A stretch of DNA of 64,000 nt from Pseudomonas kielensis. GTDB taxonomy: Bacteria > Pseudomonadota > Gammaproteobacteria > Pseudomonadales > Pseudomonadaceae. Made by a program: the position numbers and the translations under genes. Under the pieces are notes generated by a model. The model was not told the origin of the DNA and did not search any database. It saw only the letters and a program-made list of their open reading frames with translations. The stretch covers positions 1-64,000 of the forward strand of contig NZ_JACMYG010000017.1 of NCBI RefSeq assembly GCF_014236655.1, read 5' to 3'. How positions within the stretch are numbered: position 1 is the stretch's first letter; each line of letters opens with the position of its first letter. Below, in pieces: positions 25,137 through 34,194 of the stretch.

Positions 25137-26300
25137 ATGAGCTATCCGTCTCTGAACTTTGCCCTCGGCGAAACCATCGACATGCTGCGTGACCAGGTCC
25201 GCGCATTCGTCAGCAAAGAGATCGCGCCCCGCGCCGCCCAGATCGACATCGACAACCTGTTCCCCGCGGACCTGTGGCGCAAGTTCGGCGACATGGGGCT
25301 GTTGGGCATCACCGTCGCGGAAGAGTACGGCGGTGCCGGCCTGGGCTACCTGGCCCACGTGGTCGCGATGGAAGAAATCAGCCGCGGCTCGGCCTCGGTC
25401 GCCCTGTCCTACGGCGCTCATTCCAATCTGTGCGTCAATCAGATCAACCGTAACGGCAACCACGAGCAGAAAACCAAGTACCTGCCCAAGCTGATCAGCG
25501 GCGAGCACATCGGCGCGCTGGCCATGAGCGAGCCGAATGCCGGTTCCGACGTGGTCTCGATGAAGCTGCGCGCCGATAAACGTGGCGACCACTATGTGCT
25601 TAACGGCAGCAAGACCTGGATCACCAACGGTCCGGACGCCAATACCTACGTGATCTACGCCAAGACCGACCTGGAAAAGGGTCCGCACGGGATCACCGCG
25701 TTCATCGTCGAGCGTGACTGGAAAGGCTTCAGCCGCAGCAACAAGTTCGACAAGCTGGGCATGCGTGGCTCCAACACTTGCGAGCTGTTCTTTGACGACG
25801 TCGAAGTCCCGCAAGAGAACATCCTCGGCGTGCTCAACGGCGGCGTCAAAGTCCTGATGAGCGGCCTGGACTATGAACGCGTGGTCCTGTCCGGCGGTCC
25901 TACCGGGATCATGCAAGCCTGCATGGACCTGATCGTGCCTTACATCCACGACCGCAAGCAGTTCGGCCAGAGCATCGGCGAATTCCAGCTGATCCAGGGC
26001 AAGGTCGCCGACATGTACACCCAGCTCAACGCCAGCCGCGCCTACCTGTATGCGGTGGCCCAGGCCTGCGAGCGTGGCGAAACCACCCGCAAGGACGCCG
26101 CCGGGGTGATCCTCTACAGCGCCGAACGCGCCACCCAGATGGCCCTCGACGCGATCCAGATCCTGGGGGGCAACGGCTACATCAACGAATTCCCGGCCGG
26201 TCGCCTGCTGCGCGACGCCAAGCTGTACGAAATCGGTGCCGGCACCAGTGAGATCCGTCGCATGCTGATCGGTCGCGAACTGTTTAACGAAACCCGCTAA
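25137..26300 (+). CDS. liuA: Isovaleryl-CoA dehydrogenase
   Basis: 387 residues. FAD enzyme oxidising isovaleryl-CoA to 3-methylcrotonyl-CoA in leucine degradation. Acyl-CoA dehydrogenase blocks: ALAMSEPNAGSDVVSMKL, then GLDYERVVLSGGPTGIMQAC, whose glutamate is at the position of the catalytic Glu of isovaleryl-CoA dehydrogenases, and IQILGGNGYINEFP. First gene of liuABCD; liuB begins 11 bases after it. Confidence 0.94.
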   Translation: MSYPSLNFALGETIDMLRDQVRAFVSKEIAPRAAQIDIDNLFPADLWRKFGDMGLLGITVAEEYGGAGLGYLAHVVAMEEISRGSASVALSYGAHSNLCVNQINRNGNHEQKTKYLPKLISGEHIGALAMSEPNAGSDVVSMKLRADKRGDHYVLNGSKTWITNGPDANTYVIYAKTDLEKGPHGITAFIVERDWKGFSRSNKFDKLGMRGSNTCELFFDDVEVPQENILGVLNGGVKVLMSGLDYERVVLSGGPTGIMQACMDLIVPYIHDRKQFGQSIGEFQLIQGKVADMYTQLNASRAYLYAVAQACERGETTRKDAAGVILYSAERATQMALDAIQILGGNGYINEFPAGRLLRDAKLYEIGAGTSEIRRMLIGRELFNETR

Positions 26301-26311
26301 CGGAGCTGTCC

Positions 26312-27919
26312 ATGGCCATCCTGCACACCCAGCTCAACCCCCGTTCGGCGGAGTTCGCCAGTAACAGCGCGGCGATGCTCGCTCAGGTCGACGCACTGCA
26401 CACCCTGCTCGCCCAGGTCCAGCAAGGCGGCGGCGCCAAAGCCCAGGAGCGGCATACCTCGCGGGGTAAACTGCTGCCCCGCGAGCGGATCAACCGCTTG
26501 CTCGATCCTGGCTCGCCCTTCCTGGAAATCAGCCAGTTGGCGGCGTACCAAGTCTATGGCGAAGACGTCCCGGCAGCGGGTGTGATTGCCGGCATCGGCC
26601 GGGTCGAAGGCGTTGAATGCATGATCGTCGCCAACGATGCCACGGTCAAAGGCGGCTCCTACTACCCACTGACGGTGAAAAAACACCTGCGGGCCCAGAC
26701 CATTGCCCAGCAGAATCGCCTGCCGTGCATCTACCTGGTGGACTCCGGCGGTGCCAACCTGCCACGCCAGGATGAGGTGTTCCCGGACCGTGAGCACTTC
26801 GGCCGGATCTTCTTCAACCAGGCCAACATGAGTGCCATGGGCATTCCCCAGATCGCCGTGGTCATGGGCTCCTGCACCGCCGGTGGGGCCTATGTGCCGG
26901 CCATGGCCGACGAAGCCATCATGGTGCGTGAGCAGGCGACGATCTTCCTCGCCGGCCCCCCCCTGGTGAAAGCCGCGACCGGCGAAGTGGTGAGTGCCGA
27001 AGACCTTGGCGGGGCCGATGTGCACTGCAAGATTTCCGGGGTCGCCGACCACTACGCCGACAGCGACGAACATGCCCTGGCCCTGGCCCGACGCAGCGTC
27101 GCCAACCTCAACTGGCGCAAGCTGGGCGAGCTGCAACAGCGCACGCCGATTGCTCCGCTGTTTGCCAGCGACGAGCTGTATGGCGTGGTTCCGGCTGACG
27201 CCAAGCAACCGTTTGATGTCCGCGAAGTGATCGCGCGCCTGGTCGACGGCTCGGTGTTCGATGAGTTCAAGGCGCTGTTCGGCACCACCCTGGTGTGCGG
27301 TTTTGCCCACCTGCACGGTTACCCGATCGCGATCCTCGCCAACAACGGGATCCTCTTCGCCGAAGCCGCACAGAAAGGCGCGCACTTCATCGAACTGGCC
27401 TGCCAGCGCGGGATTCCCCTGCTGTTCCTGCAAAACATCACCGGCTTCATGGTCGGCCAGAAGTACGAAGCCGGCGGCATCGCCAAGCACGGCGCCAAGC
27501 TGGTGACCGCGGTGGCCTGTGCCAAGGTGCCGAAGTTCACCGTGATCATTGGCGGCAGTTTCGGCGCCGGCAACTACGGCATGTGCGGGCGCGCCTACGA
27601 TCCGCGGTTCCTGTGGATGTGGCCCAACGCGCGCATCGGCGTGATGGGGGCCGAGCAGGCCGCTGGCGTGCTGGTGCAGGTCAAGCGCGAGCAGGCCGAA
27701 CGCAGCGGCCAGGACTTCAGCGCCGCCCAGGAAGCCGAGATCAAGCAGCCGATCCTCGATCAGTACGAAGAACAGGGCCACCCCTACTACTCCAGTGCGC
27801 GGTTGTGGGACGACGGGGTCATTGACCCGGCGCAAACCCGTGACGTGCTGGCACTGGCGTTGTCCGCTTCGCTGAACGCAGCGGTCGAACCGACTCGCTT
27901 TGGCGTGTTCCGGATGTGA
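26312..27919 (+). CDS. liuB: 3-Methylcrotonyl-CoA carboxylase, beta (carboxyltransferase) subunit
   Basis: 535 residues. Transfers carboxyl from biotin to methylcrotonyl-CoA. Carboxyltransferase N-domain (RGKLLPRERINRLLDPGSPF, YLVDSGGANLPRQDEVFPD) and C-domain (GFMVGQKYEAGGIAKHGAK, GGSFGAGNYGMCGRAYDPRF) are complete. Ribosome site GGAGCTGTCC just before ATG. Works with LiuD. Confidence 0.95.
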   Translation: MAILHTQLNPRSAEFASNSAAMLAQVDALHTLLAQVQQGGGAKAQERHTSRGKLLPRERINRLLDPGSPFLEISQLAAYQVYGEDVPAAGVIAGIGRVEGVECMIVANDATVKGGSYYPLTVKKHLRAQTIAQQNRLPCIYLVDSGGANLPRQDEVFPDREHFGRIFFNQANMSAMGIPQIAVVMGSCTAGGAYVPAMADEAIMVREQATIFLAGPPLVKAATGEVVSAEDLGGADVHCKISGVADHYADSDEHALALARRSVANLNWRKLGELQQRTPIAPLFASDELYGVVPADAKQPFDVREVIARLVDGSVFDEFKALFGTTLVCGFAHLHGYPIAILANNGILFAEAAQKGAHFIELACQRGIPLLFLQNITGFMVGQKYEAGGIAKHGAKLVTAVACAKVPKFTVIIGGSFGAGNYGMCGRAYDPRFLWMWPNARIGVMGAEQAAGVLVQVKREQAERSGQDFSAAQEAEIKQPILDQYEEQGHPYYSSARLWDDGVIDPAQTRDVLALALSASLNAAVEPTRFGVFRM

Positions 27920-28024
27920 TCCCGCAGGCGTCAGGCTGCCCGCGAAAAGAGCGCTTGAGACAGGCGCAATGACGTTCGCCGGCAAGTCCGAGGCCTGCAT
28001 CGAAGAGTTGTGCAGAGGTTAGAC

Positions 28025-28840
28025 ATGAGCGACTTCAATACCCTGGAACTGCTGACCGATCCCCGTGGTTTCGCCACGCTGTGGCTCAGCCGCGAAGCCA
28101 AGAACAACGCGTTCAACGCCGAAATGATTCGTGAGCTGATCCTGGCGCTGGACAAGGTCCAGGCCGATCCGAGCCTGCGTTTTCTGCTGGTGCGCGGGCG
28201 TGGCAAACATTTCAGTGCCGGCGCCGACCTGGCCTGGATGCAGCAATCGGCCGAGCTCGACTATCACACCAACCTGGACGATGCCCGCGAGCTCGCCGAG
28301 TTGATGTACAACCTGGCCAAGCTGAAGCTCCCGACCCTGGCCGTGGTGCAAGGCGCGGCCTTTGGCGGCGCGGTGGGCCTGGTCAGTTGCTGCGACCTGG
28401 CGATCGGCACCGATGACGCGCAGTTCTGTCTGTCGGAAGTGCGCATCGGCCTGGCGCCCGCGGTGATCAGCCCCTTCGTCGTGCAAGCCATCGGCGAGCG
28501 TGCGGCCCGTCGTTATGCCCTGACAGCCGAGCGCTTCAGTGGCCAGCGGGCCCGGGAGCTGGGCCTGCTCAGCGAAAGCTATCCGGCCAGCGAGCTGGAG
28601 TCACAGGTCGAAAGCTGGATCAGCAACCTGCTGCTCAACAGCCCGCAAGCCATGCGCTCGAGCAAAGAGTTGCTGCGTGAAGTCGGCAGCGGTGCGCTGA
28701 ACCCAGCCCTGCGCCGCTACTGCGAAAACGCCATTGCCCGGATCCGGGTCAGCCCCGAAGGCCAGGAAGGCTTGCGGGCCTTCCTGCACAAACGTCCGCC
28801 GAGCTGGCAGGCACCCTCCACCCCCCAGGAGCCACGTTGA
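28025..28840 (+). CDS. liuC: 3-Methylglutaconyl-CoA hydratase
   Basis: 271 residues. Crotonase-fold enzyme forming HMG-CoA from 3-methylglutaconyl-CoA. GKHFSAGADLAWM (oxyanion loop) and VQGAAFGGAVGLVSCCDLAIGT are typical. Start at 28025 with AGAGG upstream. 105 bases separate it from liuB, with no hairpin that looks like a terminator. Its stop overlaps the start of liuD (TGATG). Confidence 0.92.
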   Translation: MSDFNTLELLTDPRGFATLWLSREAKNNAFNAEMIRELILALDKVQADPSLRFLLVRGRGKHFSAGADLAWMQQSAELDYHTNLDDARELAELMYNLAKLKLPTLAVVQGAAFGGAVGLVSCCDLAIGTDDAQFCLSEVRIGLAPAVISPFVVQAIGERAARRYALTAERFSGQRARELGLLSESYPASELESQVESWISNLLLNSPQAMRSSKELLREVGSGALNPALRRYCENAIARIRVSPEGQEGLRAFLHKRPPSWQAPSTPQEPR

Positions 28841-30789
28841 TGAGCGCACCTGTACTCACCACCCTGCTGGTGGCCAACCGCGGCGAAATCGCTTGCCGCG
28901 TCATGCGCACCGCCAAGGCCCTGGGCCTGACGACCGTGGCCGTGCACAGCGCCACTGACCGCGACGCCCGCCACAGCCGCGAAGCGGATATCCGCGTGGA
29001 CCTGGGCGGCAGCAAAGCGGCCGACAGTTACCTGCAGATCGACAAATTGCTGGCCGCGGCCAAGGCCAGTGGCGCCCAGGCGATTCACCCCGGCTACGGC
29101 TTCCTTTCGGAAAACGCCGGCTTTGCCCGCGCCATCGAAAACGCCGGGCTGATTTTCCTCGGCCCACCGGCCTCGGCCATTGACGCCATGGGCAGCAAGT
29201 CTGCCGCCAAGGCCTTGATGGAAACCGCCGGCGTACCGCTGGTCCCGGGGTATCACGGGCAAGCCCAGGACCTGGAGACCTTCCGCATCGCCGCCGAGCG
29301 CATCGGCTACCCGGTGCTGCTCAAGGCCACGGCCGGGGGCGGCGGCAAGGGCATGAAAGTGGTCGAGGACACCAGCCAGTTGGCCGAGGCCCTGGCCTCG
29401 GCACAACGTGAAGCCCTGTCATCGTTCGGCGACTCGCGGATGCTGGTGGAAAAATACCTGCTCAAGCCACGCCACGTGGAAATCCAGGTGTTTGCCGACC
29501 AGCACGGCAACTGCCTGTACCTCAACGAACGGGATTGCTCGATTCAACGTCGCCACCAGAAAGTGGTGGAAGAAGCCCCGGCCCCCGGCCTCAGCGCCGA
29601 GCTGCGCAAAGCCATGGGCGAGGCGGCGGTACGCGCTGCCCAGGCCATCGGTTATGTCGGTGCCGGCACCGTGGAGTTCTTGCTGGATTCGCGTGGCGAG
29701 TTCTTCTTCATGGAAATGAACACCCGCCTGCAGGTCGAACACCCTGTCACCGAAGCCATCACCGGCCTGGACCTGGTGGCCTGGCAGATTCGCGTCGCCC
29801 AGGGCGAGCCACTGCCGATGACCCAGGCTCAGGTGCCGCTGATCGGCCATGCGATTGAAGTGCGTCTGTACGCCGAAGACCCGAGCAATGACTTCCTGCC
29901 GGCCACCGGGCACCTGGCGCTGTACCGCGAATCCACCCCGGGCCCGGGACGTCGAGTGGACAGTGGCGTCGAGGAAGGCGACGTTGTTTCGCCATACTAT
30001 GACCCGATGCTCGGCAAGCTGATTGCCTGGGGCGAGGACCGCGAACAGGCCCGCCTGCGCTTGCTGAGCATGCTCGATGAGTTTGCCATTGGCGGTTTGA
30101 AGACCAACATCAGCTTCTTGCGCAGAATCGTCGCCCACCCGGCATTCGCCGCAGCCGAACTGGATACCGGATTTATCCCACGCTACCAGGAGCAATTGCT
30201 GCCGGCACCCCAGGCACTCAGCGATGAGTTCTGGCACGTTGCCGCCCAGGCCTTCGCCCAAAGCCGACGCCCCAGCGTGCGCGGCGACGACCCGAGCTCA
30301 CCGTGGGCCAACGGCAACGGTTTGCGCGCAGGCTTGCCGGCTGAAACCACCCTGCACCTGAGCTGTGAAGGCCAGGACCGGGCCATTACCCTGGCACCGG
30401 CCAACGCCCACACTGCTGAGCTCAAGGGCGAGCAGCTGCAGGTCGAGCATCAGGGACTGCGCCGCCAGTTGCGGGCGATTCGCCAGGACCGGCAGCTGTA
30501 CCTGCAATGGGCAGGCGAGTTGCGCTGCATCAGCGAGTACGACCCGATTGCCGCCGTGGAAGCCAGCCACAGCCATCAAGGCGGCCTGACTGCTCCAATG
30601 AACGGCAGCATTGTCCGGGTGTTGGTCGAAATCGGGCAGACGGTGGAAGCCGGTGCGCCACTGGTGGTGCTCGAAGCGATGAAAATGGAGCACAGCATTC
30701 GGGCGCCCCAGGATGGCGTGATCAAGGCTTTGTATTGCCAGGAAGGCGAGATGGTCACCGAAGGCAGCGCGCTGGTCGAGCTGGAGTAA
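28840..30789 (+). CDS. liuD: 3-Methylcrotonyl-CoA carboxylase, alpha (biotin carboxylase) subunit
   Basis: 649 residues. Biotin carboxylase domain at residues 1-450 (LLVANRGEIACRV, ATP-grasp GGGGKGMKVV, EMNTRLQVEHPVTE), a middle domain, and a C-terminal biotinyl domain with the biotin lysine at about K615 in EAMKMEHS. ATG 28840 overlaps the liuC stop by one base, so translation is coupled; a TTG at 28837 is not needed. A long hairpin follows the stop. Confidence 0.95.
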   Translation: MSAPVLTTLLVANRGEIACRVMRTAKALGLTTVAVHSATDRDARHSREADIRVDLGGSKAADSYLQIDKLLAAAKASGAQAIHPGYGFLSENAGFARAIENAGLIFLGPPASAIDAMGSKSAAKALMETAGVPLVPGYHGQAQDLETFRIAAERIGYPVLLKATAGGGGKGMKVVEDTSQLAEALASAQREALSSFGDSRMLVEKYLLKPRHVEIQVFADQHGNCLYLNERDCSIQRRHQKVVEEAPAPGLSAELRKAMGEAAVRAAQAIGYVGAGTVEFLLDSRGEFFFMEMNTRLQVEHPVTEAITGLDLVAWQIRVAQGEPLPMTQAQVPLIGHAIEVRLYAEDPSNDFLPATGHLALYRESTPGPGRRVDSGVEEGDVVSPYYDPMLGKLIAWGEDREQARLRLLSMLDEFAIGGLKTNISFLRRIVAHPAFAAAELDTGFIPRYQEQLLPAPQALSDEFWHVAAQAFAQSRRPSVRGDDPSSPWANGNGLRAGLPAETTLHLSCEGQDRAITLAPANAHTAELKGEQLQVEHQGLRRQLRAIRQDRQLYLQWAGELRCISEYDPIAAVEASHSHQGGLTAPMNGSIVRVLVEIGQTVEAGAPLVVLEAMKMEHSIRAPQDGVIKALYCQEGEMVTEGSALVELE

Positions 30790-30799
30790 CCGGGAGTCA

Positions 30800-30830
30800 C
30801 CGGCAGGTCCTGTGAGCCAGGACCTGCCGG
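30800..30830. terminator. Hairpin between convergent liuD and repressor genes
   Basis: A 13-bp perfect stem (CCGGCAGGTCCTG, 30800-30812 with 30818-30830) with a 5-base loop and only a short T/A tail. Probably ends both transcripts. Confidence 0.65.
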
Positions 30831-30831
30831 G

Positions 30832-31491
30832 TTAAAACCGCGCGGTGGCCTGCACCACCACGCCGATGATCCGACACTGGTCGGTAAACAGGGCCTTGGG
30901 GTAGGTCGGATTCAAGGGCACCAGATACCGTTGCCCGCCCTCCTCGATCAACTTGCGAAAGGTCGCTTCGGCGCTGTCGGCCCATTGCGCGATCACCAGC
31001 TTGCCCGGCACCGCTTCCACCGCCGGGTCGACCAGGATCAGCATGTCCTGGGCAATGCTGATGCCCGTGGGGGCGGTCATCGCGTCCCCCACCACCACCA
31101 ACCAGAAGGCTGCACCCTGGGCACGGTAATCCGACATCTCGGAGCGCCCGTTGCCGTAGGCCGGCACCTGGGCTTCGCGCACTTGCGACACTAGCCGCCA
31201 GTCGCTCACCGGGTAACGAAAGTACGGGTTGTACTTTTGCGCCAGCGACCCCGACTGCTCATCGCCAGCGTCCTGCGCCTGCTCGACCTCCCTGAGCACC
31301 ATGGCCACTTCGAGAAAACCCAATCCGAGTTCCTGCAGCACCCGGTTCATGTCATCGAGGCTGGGCTGCCGGCGTTTGTTCAGCCAATGCCCGACACCGC
31401 CCTGTGACATGGCGAGACGCTCTGCGAGTTTTTCCTGAGTGATCCGCAGTTCACTCATCTTGGCCTTGACCAATTCAATCCATTTATCCAT
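30832..31491 (-). CDS. PrtR/CI-like repressor with S24 domain lacking the catalytic serine
   Basis: 219 residues. N-terminal Cro/CI helix-turn-helix (ITQEKLAERLAMSQGGVGHWLNKRRQPS, residues 17-44) of the Pseudomonas PrtR type, then an S24/LexA-like dimerisation-protease domain. The serine of the GDSM motif is replaced by alanine (VGDAM, A137; codon GCG), while the lysine (K180, TFRKL) is kept. Self-cleavage is therefore not expected, so it may be a non-inducible repressor. Start at 31491 gives the family N-terminus. Divergent from the DUF6124 gene; no pyocin or prophage genes adjoin. Confidence 0.82.
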   Translation of the reverse strand: MDKWIELVKAKMSELRITQEKLAERLAMSQGGVGHWLNKRRQPSLDDMNRVLQELGLGFLEVAMVLREVEQAQDAGDEQSGSLAQKYNPYFRYPVSDWRLVSQVREAQVPAYGNGRSEMSDYRAQGAAFWLVVVGDAMTAPTGISIAQDMLILVDPAVEAVPGKLVIAQWADSAEATFRKLIEEGGQRYLVPLNPTYPKALFTDQCRIIGVVVQATARF

Positions 31492-31537
31492 GGGCGGAAC
31501 AATACTTCGCGTTGGCTGACCCTCAACACACACATTG

Positions 31538-31575
31538 TAGTATTTAATTTTTGGTCATGAATACAGTTGGTACTA
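31538..31575. promoter_or_regulatory. Candidate repressor operator region
   Basis: An A/T-rich divergent region with inverted elements TAGTA (31538-31542) and TACTA (31571-31575), and a TACTAT -10-like box for the DUF6124 gene. It is the natural place for the adjacent repressor to bind. Weak evidence. Confidence 0.35.
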
Positions 31576-31621
31576 TTCTCTAGCAACACCAACGGCACCA
31601 CCCACGGAGTAAGTACTCACC

Positions 31622-31963
31622 ATGGATAACACCGACAACACGTTGCCCGCGCCGCAAACCACCGGCGACTTCACCACGCTCAACAACTGCGCCGCCGCCC
31701 AGCGCGCATTGGACTATTACTTGAAACCCGCTGTTTCAGAGCCTCAGGTCATCGAACAACTCTTCGATGTCAGCCGCCACGTCAGCCGCGAGGAGGCCCT
31801 GGTGCATGCCTCGGACCTGCTGCGCTGTGCAGCCGCCTGCGCCCATGAATCGGCGGACAGCCTGCAGGGCGCAAGCCGCGACCTGGCGTTTTCGGTGGTG
31901 CACATGATCGACATGGCAAAAGCCATGGTGGACAGGTCACTGGACGCAGAACAGGTCTATTGA
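31622..31963 (+). CDS. DUF6124 family protein
   Basis: 113 residues. C-terminal half (EALVHASDLLRCAAACAHESADSLQG..., then MIDMAKAMVDRSLD) is the helical DUF6124 pattern common in Pseudomonas; many copies occur per genome. No signal peptide or membrane segment. Function unknown. Divergent from the S24-type repressor, so probably under its control. Confidence 0.75.
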   Translation: MDNTDNTLPAPQTTGDFTTLNNCAAAQRALDYYLKPAVSEPQVIEQLFDVSRHVSREEALVHASDLLRCAAACAHESADSLQGASRDLAFSVVHMIDMAKAMVDRSLDAEQVY

Positions 31964-32066
31964 GAAAAGCCGGTTGAAACCGAGGAAAACGTGCGGATCA
32001 GGATCAGATCGGCAGCGTCTGGCAAAGCGACGGGAAAGATTTTTCCCAGGTGAGGGGTAAAAATAG

Positions 32067-32097
32067 TTGACTTGCAAATGATAATGATTATTATTGC
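32067..32097 (+). promoter_or_regulatory. Fur-controlled promoter of prrF
   Basis: TTGACT -35 (32067-32072) and TATTAT -10 (32089-32094), spacing 16, overlapped by the Fur box GATAATGATTATTATTGC (32080-32097), which matches the GATAATGATAATCATTATC consensus at most positions. Repressed by Fur-Fe2+ and open under iron starvation. Confidence 0.85.
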
Positions 32098-32101
32098 ACG
32101 C

Positions 32102-32215
32102 AACTGGTCGCGAGATCAGTCGATAGACCAAGGGACCTTAGGTCGGACTCTTGGAATATCTCCTCATCAGGCTAATCACGGTTTTTGACCCGGCTTTTTG
32201 CCGGGTCTTTTTTTT
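32102..32215 (+). ncRNA. prrF: PrrF iron-responsive small RNA
   Basis: About 114 nt. Begins AACTGGTCGCGAGATCAG like P. aeruginosa PrrF1/PrrF2. It carries the conserved core CTCCTCATCAGGCTAATCAC (32160-32179), which base-pairs with mRNAs of iron-using proteins, and ends in a strong terminator. The Fur box sits on its promoter. It should repress iron-rich enzymes and spare iron. A single copy is present here; fluorescent pseudomonads usually keep their two prrF copies at separate loci. Confidence 0.92.
32187..32215 (+). terminator. PrrF terminator
   Basis: Stem GACCCGGC/GCCGGGTC (32187-32194 with 32200-32207), T5 loop, followed by eight T residues. Confidence 0.9.
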
Positions 32216-32487
32216 GCCAGTTATTCTGGCTTTGGCTTCAGGCTAATGAAGATGGGTACTGCTGAATTCGATGGCGCGAATGATATCAAAAGACCATCTT
32301 TTTGCAACACGACTCACAAAAACCCGAATTAAACACTGATAAATAGCACTTGAGAATCAATCGCATAGCCACTAAGCTGCTGCAGCGTCAAGGACGACGC
32401 CCCCCCGCCTTTCCCGGTAAATTGCCCTCGGCTTTGCCCCCCGCACGTGTAAAGTAACGCCATAAAAATCATATCCAGGATGAGATT
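32216..32487. other. Intergenic region between prrF and the M14 peptidase gene
   Basis: About 270 bases, A/T-richer than its surroundings in the first half. No open frame with a ribosome site and no clear RNA signature seen. It should contain the peptidase promoter. Confidence 0.4.
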
Positions 32488-33639
32488 ATGACCGTGGCTC
32501 AACGCTCCTTTGATATCACTGCCAACTTCGACAGCGGCAACATCGAAGTGCTGGACCTCAGCAACCCGCTACAGGCCCTGCTGGCCATCAGACCCGACAC
32601 CCACAGCCCACATTTCCAGTGGTTCCACTTCAAGGCCAGCGGCCTGCATGTGGGCGAAGAACACTGGTTTCGCCTGAGCAACGCCAGTAAGTCTTCCTAC
32701 AATAAGGCCTGGGACGGTTACCAGGCCGTGGCCTCCTACGACCACGTCAACTGGTTCCGGGTGCCGACCATTTTTGAAGGCGACTGCCTGCGCTTCAGCC
32801 TGGAAGCCAGCGAGACTCACGCCTGGTTCGCCTACTTCGAGCCCTACAGCCGCGGCCGCCATGACTGGCTGATCGAGCAGGCGCTGGGCAAGGCGGGTAC
32901 CGAGCTGTTGGCGACCGGCAAGAGCGTCGAAGGCCGTGACATTCAACTGTTGCGCAAGGGCAGTGGTGCCGAAGGCCAGCGCAAGGTCTGGATCATCGCC
33001 CAGCAGCACCCTGGTGAACACATGGCCGAATGGTTCATGGAGGGGGTGATCGAACGCCTGCAGCAGCACAATGATCCAGAGCTCAACAGCCTGCTGGCCA
33101 GTGCCGACCTGTACCTGGTGCCTAACATGAACCCGGACGGGGCTTTCCACGGCCACCTGCGCACCAACGCCATGGGCCAGGACCTCAACCGTGCCTGGCA
33201 GAGCGCAAGCCAGGAGATCAGCCCGGAAGTGTTGTTCGTGCAGCAGCACATGGACCAATACGGGGTTGACCTGTTCCTGGATATCCATGGCGACGAAGAA
33301 ATCCCCTACGTGTTCACGGCTGGCTGCGAAGGCAACCCTGGCTACACGCCACGCCTGGCCGCGCTGGAGGAGCACTTCCGCAGCCATCTGAAACACAAGA
33401 CCCGCGACTTCCAGACCACCCACGGCTACACCCGCGACCTGCCGGGCCAAGCCAACATGACCCTGGCCTGCAACAGCGTCGGGCAGAAGTTCGACTGCCT
33501 GTCTCTGACCCTGGAGATGCCGTTCAAGGACCACAACGACGCCCCGAACGCCCTCACCGGCTGGTCCGGCAAGCGCTCGATGCAATTGGGCAAAGATGTG
33601 TTGTCGACCGTCGCCGAACTGGTGAAAACCCTGCGCTGA
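32488..33639 (+). CDS. M14-family zinc carboxypeptidase (cytosolic carboxypeptidase-like)
   Basis: 383 residues. An N-terminal beta-sandwich-like domain (residues about 1-125) is followed by an M14 metallopeptidase domain. Zinc ligands are H174 and E177 (QQHPGEHMAEW) and H267 (LDIHGDEE). NPDGAFHGHLRTNAMGQDLNR carries the substrate-carboxylate Arg, and LTLEMPFKD near residue 350 carries the catalytic Glu. No signal peptide. Related bacterial proteins are cytosolic carboxypeptidase (CCP)-like; the physiological substrate is unknown. Monocistronic. Confidence 0.85.
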   Translation: MTVAQRSFDITANFDSGNIEVLDLSNPLQALLAIRPDTHSPHFQWFHFKASGLHVGEEHWFRLSNASKSSYNKAWDGYQAVASYDHVNWFRVPTIFEGDCLRFSLEASETHAWFAYFEPYSRGRHDWLIEQALGKAGTELLATGKSVEGRDIQLLRKGSGAEGQRKVWIIAQQHPGEHMAEWFMEGVIERLQQHNDPELNSLLASADLYLVPNMNPDGAFHGHLRTNAMGQDLNRAWQSASQEISPEVLFVQQHMDQYGVDLFLDIHGDEEIPYVFTAGCEGNPGYTPRLAALEEHFRSHLKHKTRDFQTTHGYTRDLPGQANMTLACNSVGQKFDCLSLTLEMPFKDHNDAPNALTGWSGKRSMQLGKDVLSTVAELVKTLR

Positions 33640-33649
33640 TCGCTCAACT

Positions 33650-33675
33650 GGCCGCATGCCTTAGCGCATGCGGCC
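33650..33675. terminator. Hairpin between convergent peptidase and HxlR genes
   Basis: 10-bp perfect stem GGCCGCATGC/GCATGCGGCC (33650-33659 with 33666-33675), 6-base loop, no T-run. Confidence 0.5.
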
Positions 33676-33676
33676 C

Positions 33677-34129
33677 TCAGGCCTCGCCGGCAGGCAGCCG
33701 CCGGCAATCTTCTGGCCCCAGCAAGCGGCCGTCCTCGGCGCGCAGTTCCAGTGGCCTGATTGGCTGCCCCGTCTGGCGATCCACCAGCCGCGAATGGGCC
33801 TCGCCCTGGGTAAAGAAAAACGCCTCGCCCCACTGGCGCAAGCCAATGATCAACGGAAACAGCCCGCGGCCTTTCTCGGTCAATCGGTATTGCTGGTAGG
33901 CGCTGCCATCGGCTGCCGGCAGCAGTTCGAAAATCCCATGTTCGACCAGCGCTCGCAGGCGCGCCGAGAGGATGTTCCTGGCCATGCCCAGGTTGCGCTG
34001 GAACTCACCGAAACGGCAGATGCCATCGAAGGCATCCCGCACGATCAGCAACGACCAGACATCACCGATGGCGTCCAGTGAACGGGCGACGGGGCATTCG
34101 GCGTCGGCAAAGGCAGTGCGTTTGACCAT
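33677..34129 (-). CDS. HxlR-family transcriptional regulator
   Basis: 150 residues. Winged helix domain beginning CPVARSLDAIGDVWSLLIVRDAFDGICRFGEFQRNLGMARNILSARL, with the conserved N-terminal cysteine (C12) used for redox or electrophile sensing in this family. C-terminal tail includes RPLELRAEDGRLLGPEDC. Divergent from a truncated MFS gene, its probable former target. Start at 34129 gives the family N-terminus. Confidence 0.85.
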   Translation of the reverse strand: MVKRTAFADAECPVARSLDAIGDVWSLLIVRDAFDGICRFGEFQRNLGMARNILSARLRALVEHGIFELLPAADGSAYQQYRLTEKGRGLFPLIIGLRQWGEAFFFTQGEAHSRLVDRQTGQPIRPLELRAEDGRLLGPEDCRRLPAGEA

Positions 34130-34194
34130 GGGTAAGCTCACAGGCAGGCCATCGAAAATGTAGTTGCAATATAAATCCACATACGAGATCGACT

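Noticed and set aside
26297..28000. Long 567-codon minus-strand frame opposite liuB
   Set aside because: Shadow frame of a high-GC gene; the plus strand encodes a complete carboxyltransferase.
30832..31963. Prophage or pyocin cluster
   Set aside because: Only the repressor-like gene is present; neighbours are metabolic genes, DUF6124 and PrrF, with no lysis, tail or integrase genes.
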